From: an uncultured Lutibacter sp.
GTDB lineage: Bacteria > Bacteroidota > Bacteroidia > Flavobacteriales > Flavobacteriaceae
Assembly (NCBI RefSeq): GCF_947495725.1
Contig: NZ_CANLZZ010000003.1
Span: forward strand, 490,341 to 554,340
Direction: 5' to 3'
Length of the DNA: 64,000 bases
The first letter of the stretch is position 1, and each line of letters starts with the position of its first letter. The notes under the pieces were generated by a model. That model was not told the DNA's origin. It did no database searches and was given only the letters and a program-made list of their open reading frames with translations. Positions 1 to 9,202 of the stretch are shown here, piece by piece. The translations under genes and the position numbers were made by a program.

Positions 1-983
1 CATAAATAAAACCTGTATAAATTTGAACTAAATCAGCACCCGCATTTATTTTTTCTAATGCATCTTCTGCAGAATGGATTCCGCCTACTCCAATTATAGG
101 AAATGCTTTCTTCGATTTTTTAGATAAATATTTAATAACGTTTGTACTTCTATCTCTTACCGGTTTACCACTTAATCCTCCATTGCCAATATTTTCCAAT
201 TGTTTTTCTGAAGCAATTAAGCCTTCCCTATTCACTGAAGTATTTGAAGCAATTACCCCATCAATTTTGGTTTCAGCCACCAAATCAATAATTTCATCTA
301 ATTGAATTTCATTTAAATCTGGAGCAATTTTTAATAAAATTGGTTTTTGAAATTTAAACGTTTTATTTAATTTTTGAACTTCAGTAATTAATTCAACTAA
401 ATAATCTTTATCTGTAAGTTTTGCGTGACTTCCAACATTTGGACAGCTTACATTCAACACAAAATAATCTACATAAGGATGCAACGCTTTAAAGCACTCC
501 AAATAATCATTGGTGTAATTATCTGGCATTGTTGCTGTATTTTTACCTATATTTCCTCCAATTATTATTTTTCCTTTATTTTCTTTTAATTTTTCAATGG
601 CGGCTTCTACCCCTTCATTGTTAAATCCCATTCTATTTATTAAGCCATTGTCAGCTTTTAATCTAAATATACGTTTTTTCGGATTTCCTTCTTGTGCCTT
701 TGGCGTAACCGTTCCAATTTCAATAAAACCGAAACCAAAATTGGCCAATTCATTGTATAAAACTGCATTTTTATCAAAACCAGCCGCCAATCCAACAGGA
801 TTTTTAAAAGTTAAACCAAATAAATTACGTTCTAATTTTTTATCATTAATTTGAAATAAGCTTCTAAAAATAGCTGAAACCCCAGGAATTTTTGAAAGGA
901 AATTTATTAATGAAAATGTAAAATGGTGAATTTTTTCAGGATCGAATAGAAAAAATAAAGGTCTAATAATACTTTTATACATA
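1..983 (-). CDS. pyrD: Dihydroorotate dehydrogenase (quinone), partial
   Basis: Class 2 dihydroorotate dehydrogenase, which oxidises dihydroorotate to orotate in pyrimidine synthesis and passes electrons to quinone at the inner membrane. Reading leftward from ATG at 983, the frame stays open to the window edge, giving about 327 codons; the C-terminus lies outside. The N-terminus ([20 protein letters not shown]) is the hydrophobic membrane-association extension of class 2 enzymes. FMN-barrel signatures follow: [40 protein letters not shown] with the catalytic-site serine region, [10 protein letters not shown], and [19 protein letters not shown] near the cut. It follows pheT on the same strand but a terminator lies between, so it is probably a separate transcript. 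Family assignment is firm. Confidence 0.95.
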
Positions 984-1008
984 TAATAATGTTTGTGCAA
1001 AATTATAA

Positions 1009-1044
1009 AAAAAGCCTTTAGTAAAAATATCTAAAGGCTTTAAA
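1009..1044 (-). terminator. Intrinsic terminator after pheT
   Basis: Inverted repeat AAAGCCTTTAG / CTAAAGGCTTT with a short A/T loop. On the minus strand it is followed by a run of T, the layout of a Rho-independent terminator. It lies just after the pheT stop and before the pyrD start. Confidence 0.8.
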
Positions 1045-1060
1045 ATTAATTTCTTATTAT

Positions 1061-3487
1061 TTAACGCAATGTTGCACCTACATTTTTCTCAAATGTATGC
1101 TGCAATTTTTGCATTATTTTATCAATTTGTTTATCGTTTAATGTTTTGTTTTCATCTTGCAATAAAAAGCTTACTGCATACGATTTTTTACCTTCTGGTA
1201 ATTTATCACCTTCATAAACATCAAATAAATCAACGTCTTTTAAAAGATTTTTTTCTGCTTGAAATGCTAAATTATATATCTCACCAAAAGTAGTTTCTTT
1301 ATCTAAAAGTAAAGCAAAATCGCGTTTAACAGCCGGAAATTTTGGTAATCCCGAAACATTAATTGATGATTTACCTCCAACTTTTAACAAGTTTTCCCAA
1401 TTAAAATCAGCAAATAAAACTTCTTGTTTTATTCCAAACTCTTTGTTAATTGATTGTTTCACAACCCCTAAATCAACTAATTTAATTTTTCCTAAACTTA
1501 ACGTTATTCCCTCTGAAAATACATCATTTTTTGTTGGAGTTGTTTTTATTTTTTGAATTCCTAAACGTTGTAACAAAGCAATTACAACTCCTTTTAAATA
1601 AAAGAAATCTGATGTTTGTGCAGTTACATTCCAACGTTCTTTGGTTCTATTTCCAGAAACAAATAAGGTCAAATGTTTTTGTTCAGAATAACCACTTTCA
1701 TATTTGTGATATGTTTTTCCAAATTCAAAGAATTTTACCGAGCTATTTTTACGATTAATATTGTAAATAACAGATTCTAACCCACTAAATAACATTGATT
1801 GGCGCATAACACCTAAATCGTTACTTAACGGATTTAACATGGCCACATTATTAGTTTCATTCAACATTTCTGTTAACGAAAGATAATTTGCCTTTGTTAA
1901 TGAATTAGCCATTGTTTCATTAAAACCCTGTGAAACAAGTTGATTGGATATTACATTTTCAATTTTAACGTTATCTACATCTGAAAATGCAATTGATGTA
2001 TTTAATTTATGAGAAAACTCTACATTATTATAACCATAAACTCTTAAAATTTCTTCAATAACATCCGCTTCTCTAGTAACGTCTACCCTATATGCTGGAA
2101 TTGTTAATCCAATTCCTCCGTCGGTAACACTATTAAATTTAATATCTAATGAAGCTAAAATATTTTTTACTGTTTCTCTTGGAATTTTTGCGCCAATTAA
2201 TCGATCCATTTTCTCAAAAGAAAGGAATACTTGGTTAGGTTCCATTTTAGTAGGATAATAATCCATTACTTCAGATGAAACTTTTCCTCCTGCAACTTCT
2301 AAAATTAAATTTGCGGCACGTTTTATAGCGTATTCGGTAATATTAGGATCAATACCTCTTTCAAATCTAAAAGAAGCATCCGTATTTAACGCGTGTCTTT
2401 TTGCCGTTTTACGAACTGCAACTGGATTAAAATATGCACTTTCTAAAAATATTGAAGTTGTATTTTCAGAAACACCAGAAGTTAAACCTCCAAAAACACC
2501 AGCAATACACATTGGGTTTTCGTTACCATCACAAATCATTAAGTCTTCTTCATGTAATTCTCTTTCAACCTCATCTAGTGTAACAAACTTTGTTCCTGAT
2601 GGTAATGTTTTAACAATTACTTTATTTCCTTTTATTTTTGATGCATCAAAAGCATGTAGTGGTTGACCTAATTCGTGTAATACATAATTAGTTACATCTA
2701 CTATATTATTTATTGGTTTTAAACCGATAGCTTTTAATCTATTTTGCATCCAGTCTGGAGAATCTTTAACCACAATATCCGAAATAGTTAAACCAACATA
2801 TCTTGGTGCTTTTTCTACATCCTCTACAACTACATCAAATCTTAAGCTTCTATCATCCACATGGAAATCAGTAACTGAAGGTGATATTAATTCTAAAGAA
2901 ATATCATTTTGAATAAGCCCTGCTCTTAAATCTCTTGCAGTACCATAATGACTCATTGCATCAGCCCTATTCGGTGTTAACCCAATTTCAAAAACCTCAT
3001 CTTTTTCTATGTTAAAAACTTCTGCAGCTGGTGTACCTGCCTTTAAAGTTTCATCCAATACCATAATTCCATCGTGACTTGATCCTAGTCCTAATTCGTC
3101 CTCGGCGCAAATCATACCGAAACTTTCTTCTCCTCTAATTTTCCCTTTCTTTATTTTAAAACTTTCACCATTATCGTCATAAAGTAAAGTTCCAATTGTT
3201 GCAACAGGAACTGTTTGCCCAGCTGCCACATTTGGTGCTCCACAAACAATTTGAACTGGATCTCCATTTCCTAAATCTACTGTTGTAATTCTTAATCTAT
3301 CTGCATTTGGATGTTGAACGCATGTTAATACTTTTCCTACAACAATTCCTTCCAAACTACCTTTAATAGATTCCACGGTTTCAATTCCTTCAACTTCTAA
3401 ACCTAAATCAGTTAACAATTCTCCTGTTTTTTCGGCTTCCCAATCAACTTTTAAAAATTGCTTTAACCAATTGTATGATATTTTCAT
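1061..3487 (-). CDS. pheT: Phenylalanine-tRNA ligase beta subunit
   Basis: Beta chain (808 aa, usual family length) of the cytoplasmic alpha2-beta2 phenylalanyl-tRNA synthetase, which charges tRNA-Phe. Visible order: N-terminal segment MKISYNWLKQFL, EMAP/OB-type tRNA-binding domain around residues 40-150 (VGKVLTCVQHPNADRLRI), B3/B4 editing region about 210-390, B5 region about 405-475, the catalytic-like core (RVYGYNNVEF onward), and a C-terminal ferredoxin-fold anticodon-binding domain from about 715 (LPKFPAVKRDFALLLD). The ATG at 3487 has a good upstream promoter and matches family N-termini. No pheS is nearby, so the subunits are encoded apart, which is common in this phylum. Confidence 0.97.
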   Translation of the reverse strand: MKISYNWLKQFLKVDWEAEKTGELLTDLGLEVEGIETVESIKGSLEGIVVGKVLTCVQHPNADRLRITTVDLGNGDPVQIVCGAPNVAAGQTVPVATIGTLLYDDNGESFKIKKGKIRGEESFGMICAEDELGLGSSHDGIMVLDETLKAGTPAAEVFNIEKDEVFEIGLTPNRADAMSHYGTARDLRAGLIQNDISLELISPSVTDFHVDDRSLRFDVVVEDVEKAPRYVGLTISDIVVKDSPDWMQNRLKAIGLKPINNIVDVTNYVLHELGQPLHAFDASKIKGNKVIVKTLPSGTKFVTLDEVERELHEEDLMICDGNENPMCIAGVFGGLTSGVSENTTSIFLESAYFNPVAVRKTAKRHALNTDASFRFERGIDPNITEYAIKRAANLILEVAGGKVSSEVMDYYPTKMEPNQVFLSFEKMDRLIGAKIPRETVKNILASLDIKFNSVTDGGIGLTIPAYRVDVTREADVIEEILRVYGYNNVEFSHKLNTSIAFSDVDNVKIENVISNQLVSQGFNETMANSLTKANYLSLTEMLNETNNVAMLNPLSNDLGVMRQSMLFSGLESVIYNINRKNSSVKFFEFGKTYHKYESGYSEQKHLTLFVSGNRTKERWNVTAQTSDFFYLKGVVIALLQRLGIQKIKTTPTKNDVFSEGITLSLGKIKLVDLGVVKQSINKEFGIKQEVLFADFNWENLLKVGGKSSINVSGLPKFPAVKRDFALLLDKETTFGEIYNLAFQAEKNLLKDVDLFDVYEGDKLPEGKKSYAVSFLLQDENKTLNDKQIDKIMQKLQHTFEKNVGATLR

Positions 3488-3513
3488 GTTTAATGTTCTT
3501 TTTTATCGAAATG

Positions 3514-3545
3514 CAAAGATAAAAAATACAATTCAGATGCATCAA
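3514..3545 (-). promoter_or_regulatory. Bacteroidetes-type promoter of pheT
   Basis: On the minus strand a TTG (3543-3545) is followed after 21 nt by TATCTTTG (3514-3521), which fits the TTTG / TAnnTTTG consensus. The pheT start codon lies about 27 nt downstream. Confidence 0.6.
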
Positions 3546-3611
3546 TTGAATTGAAGTTTTTTCAATATGAAAAGATACTAAATAATGTCTACTATTTATC
3601 TCTAATAAAAA

Positions 3612-5717
3612 TTAACTAATATTAGCCCAAATTGTGCTGTTTTTACTAATTTGTTGGTACGCAATTCTAATTGGTAAATTATTAGGTGAATTTAAGGAAG
3701 GGTCATTTGTTAGCGTTTCAATTGCAATTCTTCTTGCTGTTTTTAAAATACCTGAATCTTTAATAATATCGGCAATTTTTAGATTAAGTACTCCACTTTG
3801 CTGAGTTCCCATTAAATTTCCTGGACCTCTCAATTTTAAATCAACTTCTGCAATTTTAAATCCATCACTAGTATCTACCATTGTATTTAATCGAACTTTA
3901 CCGTCGGCAGACAATTTAAAACTTGTCATTAAAATACAATAACTTTGTTCGGCACCACGTCCAACTCTCCCTCTTAATTGGTGTAATTGAGACAACCCAA
4001 ATCGTTCGGCGCTTTCTATAACCATTACACTGGCATTTGGAATATTTACACCAACTTCAATTACTGTTGTTGCTACCATTATTTGAGTTTCACCCTTAAT
4101 AAAACGCTGCATCTCATATTCTTTATCAGCTGGTTTCATTTTTCCATGAACTATACTTACTTGATAATTTGGCGGTGGAAATTCTCTTACAACACTCTCA
4201 TATCCATCCATTAAATCTTTATAATCCATTGCTTCAGATTCATTAATTAACGGATAAACTATATAAACTTGTCGTCCTTTTGCTATTTCTTCTTTTAAAA
4301 ATTTAAAAACTGAAAGTCTATTAGAATCATATCTATGAGCAGTTTTAATTTCTTTTCTACCCGGTGGTAATTCATCTATAACAGAAATATCTAAATCTCC
4401 ATAAACACTCATAGCTAAAGTTCTTGGAATTGGAGTTGCGGTCATTACTAAAATATGTGGTGGCAACGTATTTTTCTGCCACATTTTAGATCTTTGTGCA
4501 ACACCAAACCTATGTTGTTCATCTATAATTGCTAATCCTAGGTTTTTAAACTTCACTTTATCTTCTATCAACGCATGTGTGCCAATTAATATATGTAATT
4601 CTCCAGATTCTAACTGTTTGTGTATTACTCTTCGCTCTTTTGTTTTTACAGAACCTGTAAGTAATTTTACGTTAATATTTAATCCATTCAATAATTCTAC
4701 TATGGAATTATAATGCTGTGTAGCCAAAATTTCGGTTGGAGCCATTAATGCAGCTTGAAACCCATTATCCAGTGCAATTAAAATAGTTAATAGTGCAACA
4801 ATTGTTTTACCAGAACCTACATCTCCTTGCAATAAGCGGTTCATTTGTGCATTAGAACCTAAATCCTTTCTAATTTCTTTTAAAACTCTTTTTTGGGCAT
4901 TTGTTAAATCAAAAGGTAAATTGTTTTTGTAAAAATTATTAAAGTTATCTCCTACTTCTTCAAAATTAAAACCTTTTATTTTTGCCTTTCTAACTATTTT
5001 TTTTCTAATTAATTGAAGTTGAATAAAATATAGCTCCTCAAATTTTAACCTTCGTTGTGCTTTGGTTAATAATTCTTGATTTCTAGGAAAATGAATATTA
5101 AATAAGGCTTCTGTTTTCGAAATTAATTTTAGCTCATTTAATATTGAATTTGAGAGGGTTTCTTTAAAATTTGCATTCAATTCTTCAAATAAATTTTGAA
5201 CCATTTTCGAAACAATTTTATTCGAAATACCTTTATTTAACAACTTTTCAGTTGAAGGATACACTGGTTGCATTGCCGAACGTAAGTTTTTTTTATAATC
5301 CGAAACTAATTCCATTTCGGGATGAGGCATTGAAAACAATCCGTTAAAAAAGTTTGTTTTTCCAAAAATCACATAGGGTTCATTTATTTTTAAAGCATCT
5401 TTAATCCATTTAGCCCCTCTAAACCAAACTAATTCCATAAAACCAGTTTCATCTCGAAAAGTGGCAACTAACCTGCTCCCTCTTTTTTGTTGCACCGTTT
5501 TAATGTTGGTGATTTTTCCTATTATTTGAATTTCAGAAGAATTTTGTTGTAGTTGATTTATTTTAAAAAACTGTGTTCTGTCTATATATCTATTTGGGAA
5601 AAAATTCAATAAATCATTAAAAGTATAAATACCAAGTTCCGATTTTAATAAATCGGCTCTACTTGGACCTACTCCTTTTAAATAAGAAATTGAAGTTTTT
5701 AACGAGTATACAGACAT
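3612..5717 (-). CDS. recG: ATP-dependent DNA helicase RecG
   Basis: Double-strand DNA translocase (701 aa) that remodels stalled replication forks and branch-migrates Holliday junctions. The N-terminal wedge/OB domain covers about residues 1-230 (LKGVGPSRADLL at the start). Helicase motifs follow: Walker A GDVGSGKT, motif Ia APTEILATQH, motif II DEQHRFGV, motif III MTATPIPRTLA, then the second RecA domain with TTVIEVGVNIPNA and QLRGRVGRG. The RecG C-terminal wedge-interacting region (MDTSDGFKIAEVDLKLRGPG) is complete. It is divergent from the rRNA methyltransferase at 5819. The family is unmistakable. Confidence 0.97.
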   Translation of the reverse strand: MSVYSLKTSISYLKGVGPSRADLLKSELGIYTFNDLLNFFPNRYIDRTQFFKINQLQQNSSEIQIIGKITNIKTVQQKRGSRLVATFRDETGFMELVWFRGAKWIKDALKINEPYVIFGKTNFFNGLFSMPHPEMELVSDYKKNLRSAMQPVYPSTEKLLNKGISNKIVSKMVQNLFEELNANFKETLSNSILNELKLISKTEALFNIHFPRNQELLTKAQRRLKFEELYFIQLQLIRKKIVRKAKIKGFNFEEVGDNFNNFYKNNLPFDLTNAQKRVLKEIRKDLGSNAQMNRLLQGDVGSGKTIVALLTILIALDNGFQAALMAPTEILATQHYNSIVELLNGLNINVKLLTGSVKTKERRVIHKQLESGELHILIGTHALIEDKVKFKNLGLAIIDEQHRFGVAQRSKMWQKNTLPPHILVMTATPIPRTLAMSVYGDLDISVIDELPPGRKEIKTAHRYDSNRLSVFKFLKEEIAKGRQVYIVYPLINESEAMDYKDLMDGYESVVREFPPPNYQVSIVHGKMKPADKEYEMQRFIKGETQIMVATTVIEVGVNIPNASVMVIESAERFGLSQLHQLRGRVGRGAEQSYCILMTSFKLSADGKVRLNTMVDTSDGFKIAEVDLKLRGPGNLMGTQQSGVLNLKIADIIKDSGILKTARRIAIETLTNDPSLNSPNNLPIRIAYQQISKNSTIWANIS

Positions 5718-5792
5718 TTAATTTTATAAAAACACGAAGGTAATAATTCAAATACCAATAAACAATTACATTTTTATTAACAACTAATTACG

Positions 5793-5800
5793 TAACTTTG
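5793..5800 (+). promoter_or_regulatory. -7 box of the rRNA methyltransferase gene
   Basis: TAACTTTG fits TAnnTTTG and lies 18 nt upstream of the ATG at 5819. I see no clear -33 TTG. Confidence 0.45.
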
Positions 5801-5818
5801 CAGCCTTAATTTTTTTTT

Positions 5819-7027
5819 ATGAGATTACACAGAAATTTAGTGTTTACGGTTATTGATTCAATGAAACTTATTTTTAATGAAGGAGAATATGCCGATAAGG
5901 TTGTTCAAAAAGCTTTAAAACGAGATTCGAGATGGGGAGCACGGGATAGAAAATTTGTTGCCGAAACTATATATGAAATGGTGAGATGGAAACGTTTATA
6001 CAATGAAATTGCTGGAACAAAATCTCATTACACCACAGAAAATGTTTGGAAAAATTTTACCGTTTTTGCTGTATTAAAAGGTTATAAATTACCAGATTGG
6101 CCACAATTTGTTGGTGTACCTGAAAGACGTTATAAAGGTAAATTTGATGAGTTACAAAAAATACGCGTTTTTAAAGAGTCAATTCCAGATTGGATGGACA
6201 AATTAGCTATAGAAGAACTTGGAGAAAAACATTGGAGTAAAGAAATTACTGCGCTAAACAAACAAGCCGAAGTAATTTTACGAACAAATACACTAAGAAC
6301 CAACAAAGCTGCATTACGTAAAAAACTATCAGATGAAGGAATTGAAACCGAATTTATTGATGGTTATACAGATGCTTTAAAATTAGTGGAACGTGCAAAT
6401 GTATTTGTTACAAAGTGTTTTAAAGATGGATTGTTTGAAGTACAAGATGCCTCTTCTCAACTTGTTGCAGAATATTTAGATGTAAAACCTGGAATGCGAG
6501 TAATTGATACTTGTGCAGGCGCTGGTGGTAAAACACTTCATTTAAGTGCTTTAATGGAGAATAAAGGGCAAATTATTGCAACTGACATTTACGAAAGTAA
6601 ATTAAAAAAATTAAAAATTAGAACACGTAGAGCTGGCGCACATAACATTACTACCAAAGTAATAGATTCATCAAAAGTTATTAAAAAAATGCGAGGTACT
6701 GCTGACAGAGTTTTAATTGATGCTCCTTGTAGTGGAATTGGTGTATTAAAAAGAAACCCAGACAGTAAATGGAAATTAGAAAAAGAATTTGTTGATAATA
6801 TTATTAAAACGCAATCTGAAATTTTAGCAAGCTATTCTCAATTAGTTAAACCTGGAGGGAAATTAGTGTATGCTACTTGTTCTATTTTACCTTCGGAAAA
6901 TGAAAATCAAGTGAAAGCATTTTTAAAAAATAATCCTGATTTTATAATTCATAAAGATCATAAGGTGTCTCCTTTTAAATCGGGATATGATGGATTTTAC
7001 ATGGCGCTGTTAGAACGTAAAAGTTAA
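5819..7027 (+). CDS. RsmB/NOP2-Sun family rRNA (cytosine-C5) methyltransferase
   Basis: SAM-dependent RNA m5C methyltransferase (402 aa). The N-terminal helical part (about 1-160) matches the NusB/RsmB-like substrate-binding region. The catalytic part shows DTCAGAGGKTLHL (SAM motif I), IATDIYESKLKKLK, the Pro-Cys catalytic motif DAPCSGIGVLKRNPDSKW, and the second active-site cysteine in ATCSILPSENENQV. Two cysteines of this kind are diagnostic for the NOL1/NOP2/Sun class. The rRNA position modified cannot be read from sequence: RsmB (16S C967) is the nearest named relative, but RsmF-like function is possible. It has its own promoter and ends at a strong bidirectional terminator. Confidence 0.88.
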   Translation: MRLHRNLVFTVIDSMKLIFNEGEYADKVVQKALKRDSRWGARDRKFVAETIYEMVRWKRLYNEIAGTKSHYTTENVWKNFTVFAVLKGYKLPDWPQFVGVPERRYKGKFDELQKIRVFKESIPDWMDKLAIEELGEKHWSKEITALNKQAEVILRTNTLRTNKAALRKKLSDEGIETEFIDGYTDALKLVERANVFVTKCFKDGLFEVQDASSQLVAEYLDVKPGMRVIDTCAGAGGKTLHLSALMENKGQIIATDIYESKLKKLKIRTRRAGAHNITTKVIDSSKVIKKMRGTADRVLIDAPCSGIGVLKRNPDSKWKLEKEFVDNIIKTQSEILASYSQLVKPGGKLVYATCSILPSENENQVKAFLKNNPDFIIHKDHKVSPFKSGYDGFYMALLERKS

Positions 7028-7037
7028 AAAAACACAT

Positions 7038-7068
7038 AAAAAAAGCCTGCATATGCAGGCTTTTTTTT
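7038..7068. terminator. Bidirectional terminator
   Basis: Perfect palindrome AAAAAGCCTGCATATGCAGGCTTTTT between convergent genes, flanked by A-run and T-run, so it can act on both strands. The stop codon of the minus-strand gene at 7067 overlaps its T-run. Confidence 0.9.
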
Positions 7069-7741
7069 AATCAATAATGGATTCTCCATTTAAATTGGTA
7101 GTTAAAATCTCACTCATATAATCAAAGTATGGTCTCATTGCTTTATAACTATCATCTAATTCATCTAAAAAATTAGGTGCTAATACTTCTTTATCTGTAA
7201 AATTACGCACCACAATAAATTGTTTCATACGAATCAAATCCATATCTGGATGCTCTTTATCAAAACCTCTAGGAGCAGTTTTTAGAGCATCACCTTGCAA
7301 TTCCCCAAAATACTTTTTAAACTTATTGTTTGAAATTATTTCTCTAATTTCAACAGTATCCATTTCAAATTCTTTCCTAATTCGTAATAAATCCTCTTTA
7401 TTGGGCTCCCAAAAACCACCTGCTAAAAAACTTTCTCCAGGTCTAATTCTTAAATAATAACCTCCTCTTAATCTTTGTGTAGCCCGTGAAAACGATCCTG
7501 CAAAATGTGGTTTGTATGGTGTTTTATCTTTTGAAAAACGCACATCTCTATAAATTCTAAAAAATTTAAATTTGTCAATATCATCATGCGCTTTTAAACG
7601 TTCCATAAGCTCATTATAGAAATCTTTTGCGTTTTTTTGTTCAACTTGAAATTGTTGTTTGTGGTCATTAAACCAATCTCTATTATTGTTTTTCTTTAGT
7701 TGCTTTAAAAAATCTAAAGTAGATTTATTTATAGTAGTCAT
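7067..7741 (-). CDS. DUF2461 family protein
   Basis: Conserved hypothetical protein (224 aa) of the DUF2461/TIGR02453 family. Recognisable blocks are FLKQLKKNNNRDWFNDHK at the N-terminus, FKFFRIYRDVRFSKDKTPYKPHFAG, and GGYYLRIRPGESFLAGGFW. No signal peptide or membrane segment is visible, so it is probably cytoplasmic. The family has no established biochemical role that I can name. It is convergent with the rRNA methyltransferase and shares its terminator; nothing in the context suggests a pathway. Confidence 0.85.
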   Translation of the reverse strand: MTTINKSTLDFLKQLKKNNNRDWFNDHKQQFQVEQKNAKDFYNELMERLKAHDDIDKFKFFRIYRDVRFSKDKTPYKPHFAGSFSRATQRLRGGYYLRIRPGESFLAGGFWEPNKEDLLRIRKEFEMDTVEIREIISNNKFKKYFGELQGDALKTAPRGFDKEHPDMDLIRMKQFIVVRNFTDKEVLAPNFLDELDDSYKAMRPYFDYMSEILTTNLNGESIID

Positions 7742-7827
7742 TATTGCTTATTTAAAAGTTCAATGTACAAAAAAATGAATGAATTCATACCTTAACTAGG
7801 TCGTACTAGAAACTTTAACATTACAAT

Positions 7828-7859
7828 ATGGATAACTCTTAAAATCATATGTTATCCAT
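7828..7859. promoter_or_regulatory. 9-bp inverted repeat, candidate operator
   Basis: Perfect inverted repeat ATGGATAAC (7828-7836) and GTTATCCAT (7851-7859) with a 14-nt spacer, about 40 nt upstream of the -7 box of the beta-helix gene. There is no T-run, so it is not a terminator. Binding by the nearby GntR-type regulator is only a guess. Confidence 0.4.
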
Positions 7860-7898
7860 TTCAAATCATAAGTCGTTTAAACTTAAATATATCTCATC

Positions 7899-7906
7899 TA
7901 CTTTTG
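7899..7906 (+). promoter_or_regulatory. -7 box upstream of the beta-helix gene
   Basis: TACTTTTG matches TAnnTTTG exactly. The start codon is 31 nt downstream. The same 8-mer precedes the GntR-type regulator and mnmE. Confidence 0.5.
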
Positions 7907-7937
7907 TTTCAAATAATATATAATATCACATTAATTT

Positions 7938-9089
7938 ATGAAAACATATTTTCAGTTCGTATTTTTAGTTTTAATTGGTTTAAACATTACTCACGCAAAA
8001 ACCATAAAAGTATCTTCTAAAAAAGGAAGTTCAGTTGAAAAATTGAATAAAGCGTATAATGAAGCCAAAGCTGGTGACGTTATTTTAATAGATATAGATA
8101 TTGTTTTTAAAAATACCGACAAACATTTCACTATAAAAAAAAGTGGAATTACTTTTAAAGGTAAGCGTACAGATGATGGTAATAAATATAAATTTACAAA
8201 AGAGGTTCAAAAAAACAATTTAGTTGTATTACAAGCTAGCGATATAACATTTGAAAACATTGCCTTTAGTAACGCTGTAAACTTAATTAGAGTTGAAGCA
8301 AAAAAACAGTTATTAAGCAATATTACAATTAAAAACTGTTCATTTACAAATGGTAAATATACTGGAGTTGATTTTAGAGGTGATTTTAAAAATATTATAG
8401 TTGAAAATTCAGAATTTAATAATTGTAAGTTTGGTGTTCAAACAATGGATTCGGTAATTTTAAAGGACTTTTTGGTTACTAAATGTGTATTTATAGGTGG
8501 AGATCATCAAATTAGTATTGATAATGCATTTGCCGATACAAACTTGATAGACCATTCAAATATAATAATAGATAATTGTGAGTTTTTTGTTGCTGATAGG
8601 TTTAACGTAGCTATAGCAAACACTAGAAATGCAATTATTCAAAATAATAAAAGAATGGATGGTGGTTTACAAAAATATTCACAAGCCATCCATATTGAAC
8701 ATGATACTAGAGACTTATTAATTAAAAATAACATTCTTAAAAATGACGTTGGTAATGCAATAATTATTTTTTCTACGGGATATACTGGGCACGGTAATGG
8801 ACGAAAAATACCTAATGAAGAGAAAATAGATTTTGGATCGAGTAATATTACCTTAGATGGCAACATTATTACACATAGTAAACAACCTGCCATTGCAATT
8901 GGCTACGGAAAAGGTTTTTTAAAAATTAAAGGAAATAACATTTTAAATTCTGAAACTAAAATAATTTCTGGTTATGCCACAAAAAAAACGATGTCTATTG
9001 AAGTTGAGGATAAAGCTGTTTTCAACGGGAAGAATTATAAAGACTTAACTGCTGAGGAATTAGCTAAATTAATTGTTATAAAAAGTTAG
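7938..9089 (+). CDS. Secreted right-handed parallel beta-helix protein
   Basis: 383 aa with a Sec signal peptide (about residues 1-20, ending near THA). The body consists of repeating short strands rich in I, V, N and D (ITFENIAFSN, ITIKNCSFTN, IIVENSEFNN, IIIDNCEFFV, LLIKNNILKN, ITLDGNIITH), the pattern of a right-handed parallel beta-helix. This fold is shared by polysaccharide lyases (PL6 and others), GH28 enzymes and some sugar epimerases. I can see no decisive catalytic motif, so lyase activity on a uronic-acid polymer is a possibility, not a call. It opens the plus-strand carbohydrate locus; position and signal peptide suggest extracytoplasmic glycan binding or cleavage. Confidence 0.75.
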   Translation: MKTYFQFVFLVLIGLNITHAKTIKVSSKKGSSVEKLNKAYNEAKAGDVILIDIDIVFKNTDKHFTIKKSGITFKGKRTDDGNKYKFTKEVQKNNLVVLQASDITFENIAFSNAVNLIRVEAKKQLLSNITIKNCSFTNGKYTGVDFRGDFKNIIVENSEFNNCKFGVQTMDSVILKDFLVTKCVFIGGDHQISIDNAFADTNLIDHSNIIIDNCEFFVADRFNVAIANTRNAIIQNNKRMDGGLQKYSQAIHIEHDTRDLLIKNNILKNDVGNAIIIFSTGYTGHGNGRKIPNEEKIDFGSSNITLDGNIITHSKQPAIAIGYGKGFLKIKGNNILNSETKIISGYATKKTMSIEVEDKAVFNGKNYKDLTAEELAKLIVIKS

Positions 9090-9202
9090 AAAGGGTAAGG
9101 TTTTTTTTGATAAAAACACATATGTAGTACTTTATTAATTTAAAACTCTAATAGATAACTGTACAATATTTTAATTTCGATTTATCTAAAAACCATTTAA
9201 CT

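Noticed and set aside
597..854. Plus-strand ORF of 85 codons
   Set aside because: Lies entirely antisense to pyrD, whose frame shows clear family motifs. A shadow frame.
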